From a bacterium (GTDB taxonomy: Bacteria; Desulfobacterota; Binatia; DP-6): a stretch of DNA of 64,000 nucleotides. The stretch spans positions 310,001 through 374,000 of the forward strand of contig JAHCID010000004.1 of NCBI GenBank assembly GCA_026129405.1, in the 5' to 3' direction. Under the pieces are notes generated by a model. That model worked only from the letters and a program-made list of their open reading frames with translations, had not been told where the DNA came from and ran no database searches. Shown in pieces: positions 1-8,685 of the stretch. Both the position numbers and the translations under genes were made by a program. Within the stretch, counting starts at the first letter, position 1; every line of letters starts with the position of its first letter.

Positions 1-147
1 CACGCAGCCGCGCGGGCGCCGGGGAGAGCGCGTGCCGGATCGCGGTGCGCCGGAAGTGCACGGACGCGAGCACGCGCCGCGGGGCCCTTCGGGGTCTTTC
101 CCCGCCGCCCCGGATGGCGTAGCGAAGCCGCCCGAAAGGAGACCGCC

Positions 148-1191
148 ATGCTCGCCGTCCTGCTAGCGATCCTGCTCCTCCTGCCCGCAGTCGCCCATGC
201 CGACGAGATCACCGTGAAGGGCGATACGCTGAAGGGAACGGTGAAGTCCCTCACCGGCGAAGACGTCGAGTTCGAGACGGTCTACGGGAAGGGGACGCTC
301 AGCATTCCGTACGCGGACGTCGAGCGGCTCGACACGGAGGGGGCGTACCGGGTCTTCCACGGCGGCGGCGAGACGAGGGGACGCCTCACCGGCGTCGAGG
401 ACGGGGCCGTCGTGCTGACGACCGCGGACGGCACGACCGAGCGCATCGCGACCGCCAGCATCGACGAGGTCTACAGCGAACAGGACATCGCCGACTCGTT
501 CGCGACCCGATTGCACGCCGACCTCCCGTACTGGAGCGCCGAGGCGAGCACGGGCCTCAGCCTGACGCGCGCCCGCGTCGACACGACGGCGTACGCGGCG
601 GGCTTCCGCGCCGAGCGCAAGCGCGCGCCCACGCGCTTCCTCGTCGTCGGCGACTACACCTACAGCACGCAGAAGGAGGAGGGGCAGGACAGCACGAAGC
701 TCACCGACGACGCCGCGGGCCAGGTGCGCTTCGAGTACGACTTCGCCCAGGACTGGTTCGCCTACGGCAACGGCACGGCCGAGTACGACGCCATCCAGCG
801 CCTCTCCATCCGCGGCGTGCCCGAGGCCGGTCTCGGCTATCGGCTCTACGAGACGAAGGACTCGTTCTGGTCCGTCTACGGCGGCGGCGCCTGGGTCTAC
901 GAGCGCTACTTCGACGGCACGCACAACGACTATGCGTCGGTCGTGTTCGGCACCGAGACCGAGCTCGCGCTGCCCTACGACGCGACCTTCCGCGCCGGCG
1001 CCACCTATCTCCCGGCGCTCGACGACTGGCAGAACGACTACCTGATCCGCTCGTACGCCTCGCTCTCGGTGCCGGTGTGGAAGATGATCGCGATGAAGGC
1101 GTCGCTGGTCGACGACTACGACAGCACGCCGGCGCCCGACACGCCGCCGAACTCGCTGTCGCTGCTGCTGGGGCTGGCGCTGACGTTCTGA
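148..1191 (+). CDS. DUF481-type outer-membrane barrel protein
   Basis: The 347-residue product begins with a clear signal peptide (hydrophobic core about residues 3-16, cleavage after the Ala-His-Ala near residue 18). Residues about 20-110 form a small beta-rich region with the repeated pattern of short strands (ITVKGDTLKGTV, then a second similar block). The rest is rich in alternating aromatic and polar residues with many Tyr/Gly, ending in LALTF, as expected for a beta-barrel that inserts in the outer membrane. This fits the DUF481 (YdiY-like) family, whose function is mostly unknown. The start follows a good GAAAGGAGA ribosome site. It appears to be a single-gene unit. Confidence 0.8.
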   Translation: MLAVLLAILLLLPAVAHADEITVKGDTLKGTVKSLTGEDVEFETVYGKGTLSIPYADVERLDTEGAYRVFHGGGETRGRLTGVEDGAVVLTTADGTTERIATASIDEVYSEQDIADSFATRLHADLPYWSAEASTGLSLTRARVDTTAYAAGFRAERKRAPTRFLVVGDYTYSTQKEEGQDSTKLTDDAAGQVRFEYDFAQDWFAYGNGTAEYDAIQRLSIRGVPEAGLGYRLYETKDSFWSVYGGGAWVYERYFDGTHNDYASVVFGTETELALPYDATFRAGATYLPALDDWQNDYLIRSYASLSVPVWKMIAMKASLVDDYDSTPAPDTPPNSLSLLLGLALTF

Positions 1192-1228
1192 TTGACTCCG
1201 TGCGACGACGGCGCTGTAACCGGCGCGG

Positions 1229-1726
1229 ATGGGCTCGCCCCAGCGCTACAGCGTCGTCGTCGCCAAGGACTATCTCAAGTTCGCCGCGGCGCACTTCATC
1301 TGCCAGCCCGGATTCCGCGAGCCGCTGCACGGTCACAACTATCAGGTCTCGGTGCGGGTCGAGGCGGATCTCGGCGCCGACGGCTACGTGCTCGACTTCG
1401 GCGTCGTGAAGCGCGTCGCGAAGGCGCTCTGCGAGGAACTGGACGAGCGCATGCTGGTGCCGCTCGAGAGCGACGCGCTCAGCGTCGAGGTGGGCGAGAC
1501 GCACGTCGCGCTCACCACGCACGACGGCCACCGCTTCGAGTTCCCCCGCATCGACTGTGCGCTGCTGCCCATCGTGCACAGCTCGGCGGAGGAGCTGGCG
1601 GCGTATCTCCTCGGGCGGCTGCGGGGCGCGCTCGCCGAGGCCGCCGGCGGGCGCGGCATCGTCGCGCTGGAGGTCGGCGTCGCCGAGGCGCCGGGCCAGG
1701 TGGCGTACTGCCGGGAGGCGTTCTGA
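1229..1726 (+). CDS. 6-pyruvoyl-tetrahydropterin synthase / QueD-family protein
   Basis: The 165-residue protein matches the 6-pyruvoyl-tetrahydropterin synthase fold. Zinc ligands are visible as His22 (FAAAHF) and the HGHNY motif (His34 and His36), and Cys25 sits where the family carries its catalytic cysteine. A conserved acidic stretch (VLDF, about residues 55-58) follows. Family members make 6-carboxy-tetrahydropterin for queuosine or other pterins, so the exact product is not decided by sequence alone. No other queuosine genes are nearby. The stop codon overlaps the start of the downstream cytochrome gene by 4 bases, suggesting coupling. Confidence 0.82.
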   Translation: MGSPQRYSVVVAKDYLKFAAAHFICQPGFREPLHGHNYQVSVRVEADLGADGYVLDFGVVKRVAKALCEELDERMLVPLESDALSVEVGETHVALTTHDGHRFEFPRIDCALLPIVHSSAEELAAYLLGRLRGALAEAAGGRGIVALEVGVAEAPGQVAYCREAF

Positions 1727-2007
1727 GGCGCATCGTCGGCGCGCTGGCGCTGGCCGGCGTGCTCGCTGGGTGTGGCGGCGGCGGGTCGAGCATCCCCGAC
1801 GCGACCTCGCCCGGCGCCCAGGTGCTGCTCACCCGCTGCGGGCAGTGTCACGGCATCCACAGCCCCGGCAGCATGACGATCGGCATGTGGGACTATCAGC
1901 TCGAGCGCATGCGTGGCATCTTCGCGCAGCGCGGGATGCCGTGGCTGTCGGCCGAGGACGAGCAGGCGCTGCGCGCGTATCTCACCGCGCACGCCGGGAC
2001 CCGGTGA
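1723..2007 (+). CDS. small lipoprotein c-type cytochrome, probable CTG start
   Basis: This frame encodes a short hydrophobic signal ending in a lipobox LAGC (Cys17), a glycine/serine linker, and one haem motif CGQCH (residues 39-43), with a Met near residue 70 that could be the second haem ligand. A membrane-anchored periplasmic monohaem cytochrome of about 94 residues is the simplest reading. No ATG, GTG or TTG lies near the signal peptide. A CTG at the stated start follows GGGAGG at a good distance and overlaps the preceding stop, so CTG is proposed. It probably carries electrons for an unidentified partner. Confidence 0.7.
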   Translation: MRRIVGALALAGVLAGCGGGGSSIPDATSPGAQVLLTRCGQCHGIHSPGSMTIGMWDYQLERMRGIFAQRGMPWLSAEDEQALRAYLTAHAGTR

Positions 2008-2024
2008 ACGAAGGGAGGCCCGTG

Positions 2025-2678
2025 ATGTCCGAGCCCGATGCGCTGACGATGCCGCTGGTGGACGCGATGACGACCCAGCGCGCCATCCGGCGTCTCAAGC
2101 CCGATCCGGTGGACGACGCGCTGATCCTGCGGCTCGTCGAGCTGGCGCTGAAGGCGCCCTCGGGCTCGAACGCGCAGAACTGGGAATTCGTCGTCGTGAA
2201 GGACCCTGCCGTGAAGGCGCGGCTCGCGAAGTACAACCGCGGCGCCTGGGCCATCTACGGCGGCCTCGGCAAGCGGCTCTACGCCGCCGACGAGAAGATG
2301 CAGGGCATCCTGCGTGCCGTGCAGTGGCAGGCCGATCACTTCGAGGAGGTGCCGGTGGTCGTGGTCGCGTGCCTGAAGGCCGTGATCCCGTGGTTCCCGC
2401 GCATCGCCGTCTCGAGCCTCTACGGCTCGATCTTCCCGTCGGTGCAGAATCTCCTGCTCGCCGCGCGCGCGGCGAATCTCGGCGCGGCGCTCATCACGCT
2501 GCCGCTGTGGAGCACCTTCCTCGCGCGGCGCGCGCTCGGCCTGCCGTGGAACGTGACGCCCGTCGCCGTCGTGCCGCTCGGCTGGCCGCGCGGCCGCTAC
2601 GGTCCGACGACGCGCCGTCCGGTCGGCGAGGTCGTGCATCTAGACCGCTGGGGAAACCGACCGTTCATGCGCTCGTGA
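2025..2678 (+). CDS. nitroreductase family FMN oxidoreductase
   Basis: The 217-residue product has the nitroreductase pattern: TTQRAIRRLKPDPV near residue 15-28 (phosphate-binding Arg residues), APSGSNAQNWEFVVV near 45-59, and LLLAARAANLGAAL near 145-158. Members are FMN-dependent homodimers that reduce nitro groups, quinones or enones with NAD(P)H; the natural substrate cannot be told. The ATG follows an AGGGAGG ribosome site 6 bases upstream. A longer in-frame reading exists but runs through the upstream cytochrome gene and lacks family similarity. Confidence 0.85.
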   Translation: MSEPDALTMPLVDAMTTQRAIRRLKPDPVDDALILRLVELALKAPSGSNAQNWEFVVVKDPAVKARLAKYNRGAWAIYGGLGKRLYAADEKMQGILRAVQWQADHFEEVPVVVVACLKAVIPWFPRIAVSSLYGSIFPSVQNLLLAARAANLGAALITLPLWSTFLARRALGLPWNVTPVAVVPLGWPRGRYGPTTRRPVGEVVHLDRWGNRPFMRS

Positions 2679-2727
2679 CCGAGGTCGCATCGCACGCGGC
2701 GCGCGAAGCTGCTAGGACCATCGCCGC

Positions 2728-3501
2728 ATGCCGCCCCGCCCGGCACGCGGAACTCGCCTGCAAGCCGAAGCGCCGGCCAAGACGACGCTGCGTGCGCTCC
2801 TCGCGCACAACGCCCCTCGGCTCGGCCTGACCCCGCCCGCGATCGAAGAGGTCGTCCGCCAGTCGCAGATCACGTACTGGCGCGCCGGGCAGCAGCTCTT
2901 CGCTCAGGGCGACGCCCACGACCTCGCCAGCTTTCTCGTCGCCGGCGCCGTCCGCGTCATGTGCCAGGGCCACGGCGACCTCCCCGTCGCCGTCCAGCTC
3001 GTCCGCCCCGGCCACTTCTTCGGCCTCGCCTCGCTCTTCGACCCGCCGGGCCCGCGCCTGTTCGGCGCCATCGCCCACGTCGACGCCGTGGTCGCGGTCC
3101 TGAGCCAGGACACGCTCCTCAAGATCCTGAGCACGCTCCCGCCCGGCCGTGCCCTCCAGCTCATGGCCTACAGCTGGCGCGTCCTCTCCCGCCTCCTCTA
3201 CGAGAAGTGCCTCCAGCTCACGATGCCCCTCCAGGAGCGCGTCCTGCACGAGCTCGCCGCTCTGGCCCACGACTTCGGCAGACCACACCCCGACGGCGTC
3301 CTCATCGACCTGCCGCTGTCGCAGGCCGACCTGGCGGAGATGGTGGTGGGGTCGCGGGCGAAGGTGAACCGCTGCCTGTCCGCGCTGCGCGCGGCGGGCC
3401 AGGTGACGATGGCGGGGCGACGCATCGTCTGCACGCGGCGCTTCCCGGTGCGCCTGGACGGGCGCGTCGTGGTGGGGCGCCGGCGCGGGGCGGAGGGGTG
3501 A
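2728..3501 (+). CDS. Crp/Fnr-family transcription regulator
   Basis: The 257-residue protein has an N-terminal cyclic-nucleotide-binding-like beta-roll (about 35-150; YWRAGQQLFAQGD and the GHFFGLASLFD turn) followed by a dimerisation helix and a C-terminal winged helix (about 185-240; LSQADLAEMVVGSRAKVNRCL is the recognition helix). No N-terminal cysteine cluster is present, so it is not an Fnr-type oxygen sensor. The ligand is unknown; the typical cAMP-contact residues are not clearly kept. It stands alone between a nitroreductase and convergent minus-strand genes. Confidence 0.85.
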   Translation: MPPRPARGTRLQAEAPAKTTLRALLAHNAPRLGLTPPAIEEVVRQSQITYWRAGQQLFAQGDAHDLASFLVAGAVRVMCQGHGDLPVAVQLVRPGHFFGLASLFDPPGPRLFGAIAHVDAVVAVLSQDTLLKILSTLPPGRALQLMAYSWRVLSRLLYEKCLQLTMPLQERVLHELAALAHDFGRPHPDGVLIDLPLSQADLAEMVVGSRAKVNRCLSALRAAGQVTMAGRRIVCTRRFPVRLDGRVVVGRRRGAEG

Positions 3502-3594
3502 CGGTGCGGTGACTCGAGAGGGCGGCGATGTCCCGGCGGCGAGTGCCGTGCGGGCCTGCGCGGCTCTCGTGTCGCCATGGGCGCCGGGTGCTCC

Positions 3595-3891
3595 TCACCC
3601 TCCCGCCATCGCCCCCACCACCAGATACGGCTCCCTGCCCTCCGCCACCGCCGCCGGCAGCGGCTGGTCGATCCCCGTGTGCGACAGGTCCTCCTCGCAC
3701 GCGAAGAAGCGCACGAACGGGCGGCGGCGCAGCGTCGCCCGGTCGCGGATGGTTCCCCGCAGCATCGGGTAGGCCGCTTCCAGCGCGTCCAGCAGCGTGC
3801 GCTGGGTGACGGGGCCGGTCACCGCGACCGTCACGTCGCCGTCGACGCGCGCCAGCGTGCGCAGGTGGGCGGGGAGGACGACGCGGATCAC
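3595..3891 (-). CDS. MoaD/ThiS-like ubiquitin-fold protein
   Basis: The 98-residue product starts with a beta strand (IRVVLPAHL) and ends with Gly-Gly (VVGAMAGG), the hallmark of MoaD/ThiS sulfur-carrier proteins whose tail is adenylated. The GTG start overlaps the stop of the propeller pseudogene upstream by 4 bases (GTGA). From general knowledge, proteins of this kind are often encoded beside BNR-type propeller proteins; the role of the pair is unknown. Because the partner here is decayed, this gene may be an orphan. No moaE, moeB or thiG lies in the window. Confidence 0.72.
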   Translation of the reverse strand: MIRVVLPAHLRTLARVDGDVTVAVTGPVTQRTLLDALEAAYPMLRGTIRDRATLRRRPFVRFFACEEDLSHTGIDQPLPAAVAEGREPYLVVGAMAGG

Positions 3892-4577
3892 GGCAGCGTC
3901 TGCGCCTCCACCGACAGCACCGCCGGCAGGTCGCGGACGACGGCCTCCCAGGCGTCGCCGCCGTCGGGCGAAGCGTAGACCTGGCCGCCCGTGGTGCCGA
4001 AGTAGATGCCGCAGGGGGGCGAGGCGGTCGACCGACATCGCGTCGCGCAGGACGCTCACGAAGCAGCTCTGCTGCGGGAGGCCGTTCGTGAGCGGCTCCC
4101 ACGCGTCGCCGCCGGAGCGGCTGCGATAGACGCGCAGCCTGCCCTCGGGCGGGTCGTGCTCCGAGTCGCTCGTGATCGGGACGACGTAGATCGTCTCCGG
4201 CTCGTGGGCGTGGACGTCGATGGGGAAGCCGAAGTCGCTGGGGAGGCTGCCGCTGACCTCGCGCCAGGTCGCGCCGGCGTCGTCGCTGCGCGTGACGTCC
4301 CAGTGCTTCTGCATGAAGAGCACGCCGGGGCGCGACGCGTGGAAGGCGAGACGGTGGACGCAGTGGCCGACCTCGGCGTCCGGGTCGGGGATGCCTTCGG
4401 AGCGGAGGCCGCGGTTGATCGGGCGCCACGTGGTGCCGCCGTCGTCGCTGCGGAACACGCCGGCCGAGGAGATGGCGACGTAGAGGCGCGCCGGGTCGCG
4501 CGGGTCGAGCAGGATCGTGTGCAGGCAGAGGCCGCCGGCGTCGGGCTGCCAGCTCGTCGAACGGGCCGGGGGGAAAT
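3888..4577 (-). pseudogene. truncated, frameshifted BNR/sortilin-type propeller protein
   Basis: The sequence shows repeated propeller blades ([28 protein letters not shown]) and blocks such as [12 protein letters not shown] and [17 protein letters not shown] that are typical of a well-conserved exo-alpha-sialidase-like family of about 380 residues. Here the N-terminal 150 or so residues are missing: similarity begins at about [10 protein letters not shown], within 30 bases of the feoB stop. A run of six C (minus strand; plus positions 4014-4019) shifts the frame; with five C the reading continues as [18 protein letters not shown] and ends at the stop overlapping the MoaD-like gene. The truncation is real in this sequence; the frameshift could be a sequencing error. 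Confidence 0.75.
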
Positions 4578-4585
4578 CGACAGGG

Positions 4586-6493
4586 TCAGGCGAAGGCCGA
4601 CGCGATCCGATAGGTGACGAAGCTCGCCGTCCAGGCGAGCGCCAGCATGTAGGAGAAGGCCAGCGCGGGCCAGCGCCAGCTGCCGGTCTCGCGAGCCATG
4701 ACCACCACCGTCGACGTGCATTGCAGGGCGAAGACGAAGAAGACGAGCAGGGCGTACGCCGTCGGCGCGCCGAACGCCCCCGGCGCGCCGCGTGCGCGCT
4801 CTGCCTGCAGCGCCTGGCGAAGGCCGTCGTAATCCTCGTTGCCGCCGGCGTAGATCTGCGCCAGCGTCGAGACCATCACCTCGCGCGCGGCCAGGCTCGC
4901 GACGAGGCCGATGCCGATGCGCCAATCGAAGCCGAGCGGCGCGATGGCGGGCTCGATCGCGCGGCCGACGTGGGCGGCGGCGCTGGCCTCGATGTCGGCG
5001 TGCGCCTGCGCCGCCGGCGTGCGCGTCGGGTCGGGCGGCGCCTTCGGGTAGTTGATGAGCACCCACAGCACGACGGACGCGGCGAAGATGATGGTCCCGG
5101 CCCGCCGGATGAACGCCCACAGACTCTGCCAGACCTGATGGCCGAGCAGCCGCGCCGTCGGCATGCGGTACGGCGGCAGCTCCATGTAGAACGTCGCCGG
5201 CCGCCCGCGCAGGAGCGTCGATTTGAGCAGCGCCGCCGACACCAGCGCCGTGGTCGCGCCGAGGAGATAGAGCCCGAGCATCACGAGCCCCTGGAGCCCG
5301 ATCGGGCCCCACACCGTCGTCGCCGGGACGAACGCCGCGATCAGCAGCGTGTAGACGGGGAGGCGCGCCGAGCAGGTCATGAACGGCGCGACCAGGATCG
5401 TCGCGATGCGGTCGCGCGGCTCGGCGATCGTGCGCGTCGCCATGATGCCGGGCACCGCGCAGGCGAAGCAGGAGAGGAGCGGCACGAAGCTGCGGCCCTG
5501 GAGGCCGACCCAGCCCATCAAGCGGTCGACGACGAAGGCCGCGCGCGCCATGTAGCCCACGTCCTGGAGCAGGTGGATCAGCACGAACAGGATGAGCAGC
5601 TGCGGCAGGAAGACGAGCACCGAGCCGACGCCGGCCAGCACGCCCTCGGCGACGAGATCCGCGATCCAGCTCGCCGGCAGGGCGTCGCGCACGGCGTGTC
5701 CCAGGCCCGTGAACGTCGCGTCGATCGCGTCCATCGCCGGCACCGCCCACGTGAAGACGCTCTGGAAGAGCAGGATCATGACGACGGCGAAGACGAGGAG
5801 GCCGCCGACGGGGTGGAGCAGTACGTCGTCGATGCGCTGGGTGCGCGTATCGGGGACGAGGTCGCTGACGCCGAGCTCGGCGCACACGGCGTCGATCCAC
5901 GCGAAGCGCTCGGGGACCGTGGCGACGGCCGGCGGCCGCGTGCTGCGCGTCCACTGCTCGGGATGCTGGAGCATGCGCCGTACGGTGGGAATGCCCACGC
6001 CGCGATGCCCGACGACGCCGACGACCGGGATGCCGAGCCGCGCGGCGAGCCGCTCGGGCTCGAGATGCCCGCCGCGGGCACGCTCCTCGTCGATCATCGT
6101 GAGGACGAGCATCGCCGGGATCGGGCGCGCGAGCACCTCGAGCACGACGGAGAGGCCGCGGCGCAGCGTGGTCGCGTCGGCGACGACGAGGACGGCGTCG
6201 GGGCGGGCTTCGCCCGGATAGGTGCCGGCGAGGACGTCGCCGACGATGCGCTCGTCGGGCGTCTCGCCGCGCAGCGCGTACGTGCCGGGCAGGTCGAGCA
6301 GCGCGACGTCGCGCGCGGCGTCGCGCAGCCGCGCCTCGCGGCGCTCGACGGTGACGCCGGCATAGTTGCCGACGCGGGCGCGGGAGCCGGTGAGGGCGTT
6401 GAACAGCGTCGTCTTGCCGGCGTTCGGCGAGCCGACGAGCGCGATGCGCAGGGGACGCAGCGGCTCCGGGGCGATGACGGGCGCGCTGCTCAT
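4586..6493 (-). CDS. feoB: ferrous iron transporter FeoB
   Basis: The 635-residue protein has a cytosolic G domain at the N terminus (P-loop GSPNAGKTT near 22-30, DLPG switch II near 70, TMIDE near 135 in place of the usual NxxD) and a C-terminal membrane domain with the Gate motifs ([16 protein letters not shown] and [11 protein letters not shown]) that carry the conserved cysteines. It imports Fe(II) across the inner membrane. It is somewhat shorter than the usual 700-770 residues, mostly in the spacer and C-terminal tail. The ATG overlaps the feoA stop by 4 bases. Just downstream lies a truncated propeller pseudogene, suggesting that the feo locus was joined here by recombination. Confidence 0.93.
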   Translation of the reverse strand: MSSAPVIAPEPLRPLRIALVGSPNAGKTTLFNALTGSRARVGNYAGVTVERREARLRDAARDVALLDLPGTYALRGETPDERIVGDVLAGTYPGEARPDAVLVVADATTLRRGLSVVLEVLARPIPAMLVLTMIDEERARGGHLEPERLAARLGIPVVGVVGHRGVGIPTVRRMLQHPEQWTRSTRPPAVATVPERFAWIDAVCAELGVSDLVPDTRTQRIDDVLLHPVGGLLVFAVVMILLFQSVFTWAVPAMDAIDATFTGLGHAVRDALPASWIADLVAEGVLAGVGSVLVFLPQLLILFVLIHLLQDVGYMARAAFVVDRLMGWVGLQGRSFVPLLSCFACAVPGIMATRTIAEPRDRIATILVAPFMTCSARLPVYTLLIAAFVPATTVWGPIGLQGLVMLGLYLLGATTALVSAALLKSTLLRGRPATFYMELPPYRMPTARLLGHQVWQSLWAFIRRAGTIIFAASVVLWVLINYPKAPPDPTRTPAAQAHADIEASAAAHVGRAIEPAIAPLGFDWRIGIGLVASLAAREVMVSTLAQIYAGGNEDYDGLRQALQAERARGAPGAFGAPTAYALLVFFVFALQCTSTVVVMARETGSWRWPALAFSYMLALAWTASFVTYRIASAFA

Positions 6494-6747
6494 GACGGGG
6501 CGTCCTCGGTCGCCGCGCGGAGCGTGGCGGCGTCGGCGCGACGGATGCAGACGCGGTAGCCGCGCAGATCGACCTCGATGGGATCCCCGAGCGGCGCCCG
6601 GCGCACGACCTCGACCACGGTCCCCGGCACGAAGCCCAGCTCCTCCAGACGCGGCGGTACGCGCTCGTGGCCGTGCGCGCAGACGCGTGCCCGGCGGCCC
6701 GCAGGGAGCCGGTCGAGAGGCACGCAGCGCCGGGGATCGTCGGTCAT
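6490..6747 (-). CDS. feoA: FeoA-like SH3 domain protein
   Basis: The 85-residue product has the FeoA SH3-like pattern: PLDRLPAGRRARV, RLEELGFVPGTVVEVV and GDPIEVDLRGYRVCIRRADA. FeoA binds FeoB in the cytoplasm and supports iron uptake. It lies first in a two-gene feoAB operon with a 4-base ATGA overlap. An upstream in-frame ATG at 6792 would add 15 residues with no family match, so the internal ATG at 6747 is preferred. The 125 bases to the divergent radical SAM gene must hold both promoters; no clear Fur box was identified. Confidence 0.85.
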   Translation of the reverse strand: MTDDPRRCVPLDRLPAGRRARVCAHGHERVPPRLEELGFVPGTVVEVVRRAPLGDPIEVDLRGYRVCIRRADAATLRAATEDAPS

Positions 6748-6872
6748 CGTCGAGCCGGCCCATCCGGGATCGGCGGGCCGTTCAGAATCCATAGCCGCGG
6801 GGCATGCGGGGCGCGAATGCCGGGCTCGATCCGCATGGACCGCCCGGAGGCCGTCGTATAGCGTCGCCGCCC

Positions 6873-8279
6873 ATGGCCGACGCGGACGCGCTCCTCGCCG
6901 AGCTGAACGCGCCGGTGCGGCGCTCGTTCTGCGTCCTGCCCTGGATCCATCGCTTCACGAACCTGGGCGGCGAGGTGCAGCTGTGCTGCACCGCCGAGGA
7001 CCAGCCCGGCAGCCACCTCGTGACCGACGACGGCACGCCGATCCGCGTCGGCGACGCCCTCGGCGAGGACGCGATCGCCAACTGCGCCTCGCTGCGGCGG
7101 GTGCGCCGCGCGATGCTCGCCGGCGAGTGGCCCGACGCCTGCGCGCGCTGCCTCGCGGCCGAGCGCGCCGGCAGCCCGAGCCGCCGCACGCACGAGAACG
7201 CGCTCCATGCCGCCGACATCCCGCGCCTCCTCGCCGAGACCACGGCCGACGGCGTTGCCCCGGTGCGCGTCACGTCGCGCGACTACCGCTTCGGCAACCT
7301 CTGCAACCTGCGTTGCCGGATGTGCCACCCGCGCGCGAGCCTCCCGCTCCTGCCCGAGTTCGTCGCCGCCCGGCCGGGCGAGTTCAGCGACGCCGAGCTG
7401 GAGGCGACCCGCCACTACGCGTGGTTTCGTACGCCGGGGTTCTGGGACGACTTCCGCCGCCATTGCCGCACGCTGGGCCACCTGCACTTCGCCGGGGGCG
7501 AGCCGCTCGTCATCCCCGAGGTGGCGCGCGCGCTCGACGTCTGCATCGAGGAGGGGTGCGCGTCGCGCATCGTGCTCACGTTCAACACCAACGCGACGAA
7601 GCTGCCGCGCGCCATGCTCGAGCGCTGGCCGCACTTCCGCGGCGTGGTACTGGCGCTCAGCCTCGACGGCGTGGGCGCCGTGAACGACTACATCCGGCAT
7701 CCGGCTCGTTGGGCGACGATCGAGCGCAACCTGCGCGTGATCGACGACGAGCATGCGCGTCTCAACGTCACCGCTGCCTGGGTGAATACCACGGTGCAGG
7801 TGTACAACCTGCTGGGGCTCCCCGACCTGGTGAAATATCTCCATGCCGGGTTCCGCTTCATCCATCCGATTCCGTCGTTGGCGCCGCTCACGTCGCCCGA
7901 GTACTTCGACGTGCGCATCCTCCCACGCGCCCTGAAGCGCGAGGCCACGCGCCGCCTGACGGCGCTGCGCGCCGAGCTGGCCGGGCGCGGTACGGAGGCT
8001 CCCGAGCAGATCGACGGCATCCTCGCCCACCTCCACGGCCGCCGGGCGTCGCCGCTGCGCTGTGCCGACTTCCGCCGCGTCACCGCCGCCTTCGATCGGC
8101 TCCGCGGCCAGACCCTGTCCGACGTGGCGCCGGAGCTGACGCCGCTGATGGCGCCCGACGGACTCTCCGCGACCGCAGCCCGTTTCGTCGAGCAGGGGCG
8201 CAACCGCCTCGGCCGCAGCGCGGCGGTGCGGCACGTGCGCGCGCTCGTCGCGCGGTCCGGGCTCCCGCTCCGCTCGTGA
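6873..8279 (+). CDS. twitch-domain radical SAM protein
   Basis: The 468-residue protein carries a central radical SAM cluster motif CxxxCxxC (Cys144, Cys148, Cys151) in FGNLCNLRCRMC, the GGEPL motif (HFAGGEPLVIPE), and an N-terminal cysteine-rich part (Cys20 with PWIH, Cys38-Cys39, Cys90 and Cys93) that is typical of the twitch-type N-terminal arrangement. Such proteins bind extra iron-sulfur clusters and modify peptides or other substrates. No short precursor-peptide gene was seen beside it, so the substrate is unknown. An in-frame ATG 69 bases upstream would overlap nothing but has no family support. Confidence 0.85.
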   Translation: MADADALLAELNAPVRRSFCVLPWIHRFTNLGGEVQLCCTAEDQPGSHLVTDDGTPIRVGDALGEDAIANCASLRRVRRAMLAGEWPDACARCLAAERAGSPSRRTHENALHAADIPRLLAETTADGVAPVRVTSRDYRFGNLCNLRCRMCHPRASLPLLPEFVAARPGEFSDAELEATRHYAWFRTPGFWDDFRRHCRTLGHLHFAGGEPLVIPEVARALDVCIEEGCASRIVLTFNTNATKLPRAMLERWPHFRGVVLALSLDGVGAVNDYIRHPARWATIERNLRVIDDEHARLNVTAAWVNTTVQVYNLLGLPDLVKYLHAGFRFIHPIPSLAPLTSPEYFDVRILPRALKREATRRLTALRAELAGRGTEAPEQIDGILAHLHGRRASPLRCADFRRVTAAFDRLRGQTLSDVAPELTPLMAPDGLSATAARFVEQGRNRLGRSAAVRHVRALVARSGLPLRS

Positions 8280-8348
8280 CGCGCGGCGCGTCCCGCGCTC
8301 GGCTGCCCCCGGGGGATCGCCTGCCGCCCGCCGAGCCGATCCGACGCA

Positions 8349-8366
8349 CTGTGCCCGTGGGCACAG
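8349..8366. promoter_or_regulatory. perfect palindrome upstream of the ACP gene
   Basis: An 8-base perfect inverted repeat (CTGTGCCC, GT spacer, GGGCACAG) lies 76 bases before the acyl-carrier-protein start, inside a 162-base intergenic region. Its symmetry suits a dimeric regulator site for the fatty-acid cluster, or the terminator hairpin of the radical SAM gene. No T-run follows. Function is inference only. Confidence 0.4.
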
Positions 8367-8441
8367 CGGGTCCGCCGCGCGCTGCGCCGGCGGTCACGCG
8401 ACCCCGTTCCGGGGGGGCGGTCGCGTCGGTAGACCCGTCGC

Positions 8442-8681
8442 ATGGACGACGTCACCGGGCGGCTGCGGGCCCTCATCGCAGCGAAGCTGGAAGCGGATCC
8501 GGCCGGCATCCGCGAGGACACCGACCTCGTGACCGAGCTCGGCGCGGACTCGCTCGCCATCGTCGAGCTGATGATGGCGGTGGAGGAGGAGATGGGCATC
8601 CGCGTCGACGAGGAGGCGGCGGACCGCGTGCGCACCTTCGGCGACGCGGTGGCGCTCGTGCGCAGCAGCGCGGCGGCCTGA
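8442..8681 (+). CDS. acyl carrier protein
   Basis: The 79-residue acidic protein has the phosphopantetheine attachment motif GADSLAIVELMMAVEEE with Ser near residue 37. It would carry acyl chains as thioesters for the KAS III and KAS II enzymes encoded immediately downstream (4-base gap). It is a discrete, free-standing ACP, probably dedicated to this cluster, since a housekeeping acpP is usually found with fabD/fabG, which are absent here. Confidence 0.92.
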   Translation: MDDVTGRLRALIAAKLEADPAGIREDTDLVTELGADSLAIVELMMAVEEEMGIRVDEEAADRVRTFGDAVALVRSSAAA

Positions 8682-8685
8682 CGGC

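Noticed and set aside
4517-6559. A 680-codon plus-strand frame opposite feoB
   Set aside because: It has Arg/Asp/His-rich low-complexity translation with no motifs, whereas the minus strand encodes an unmistakable FeoB.
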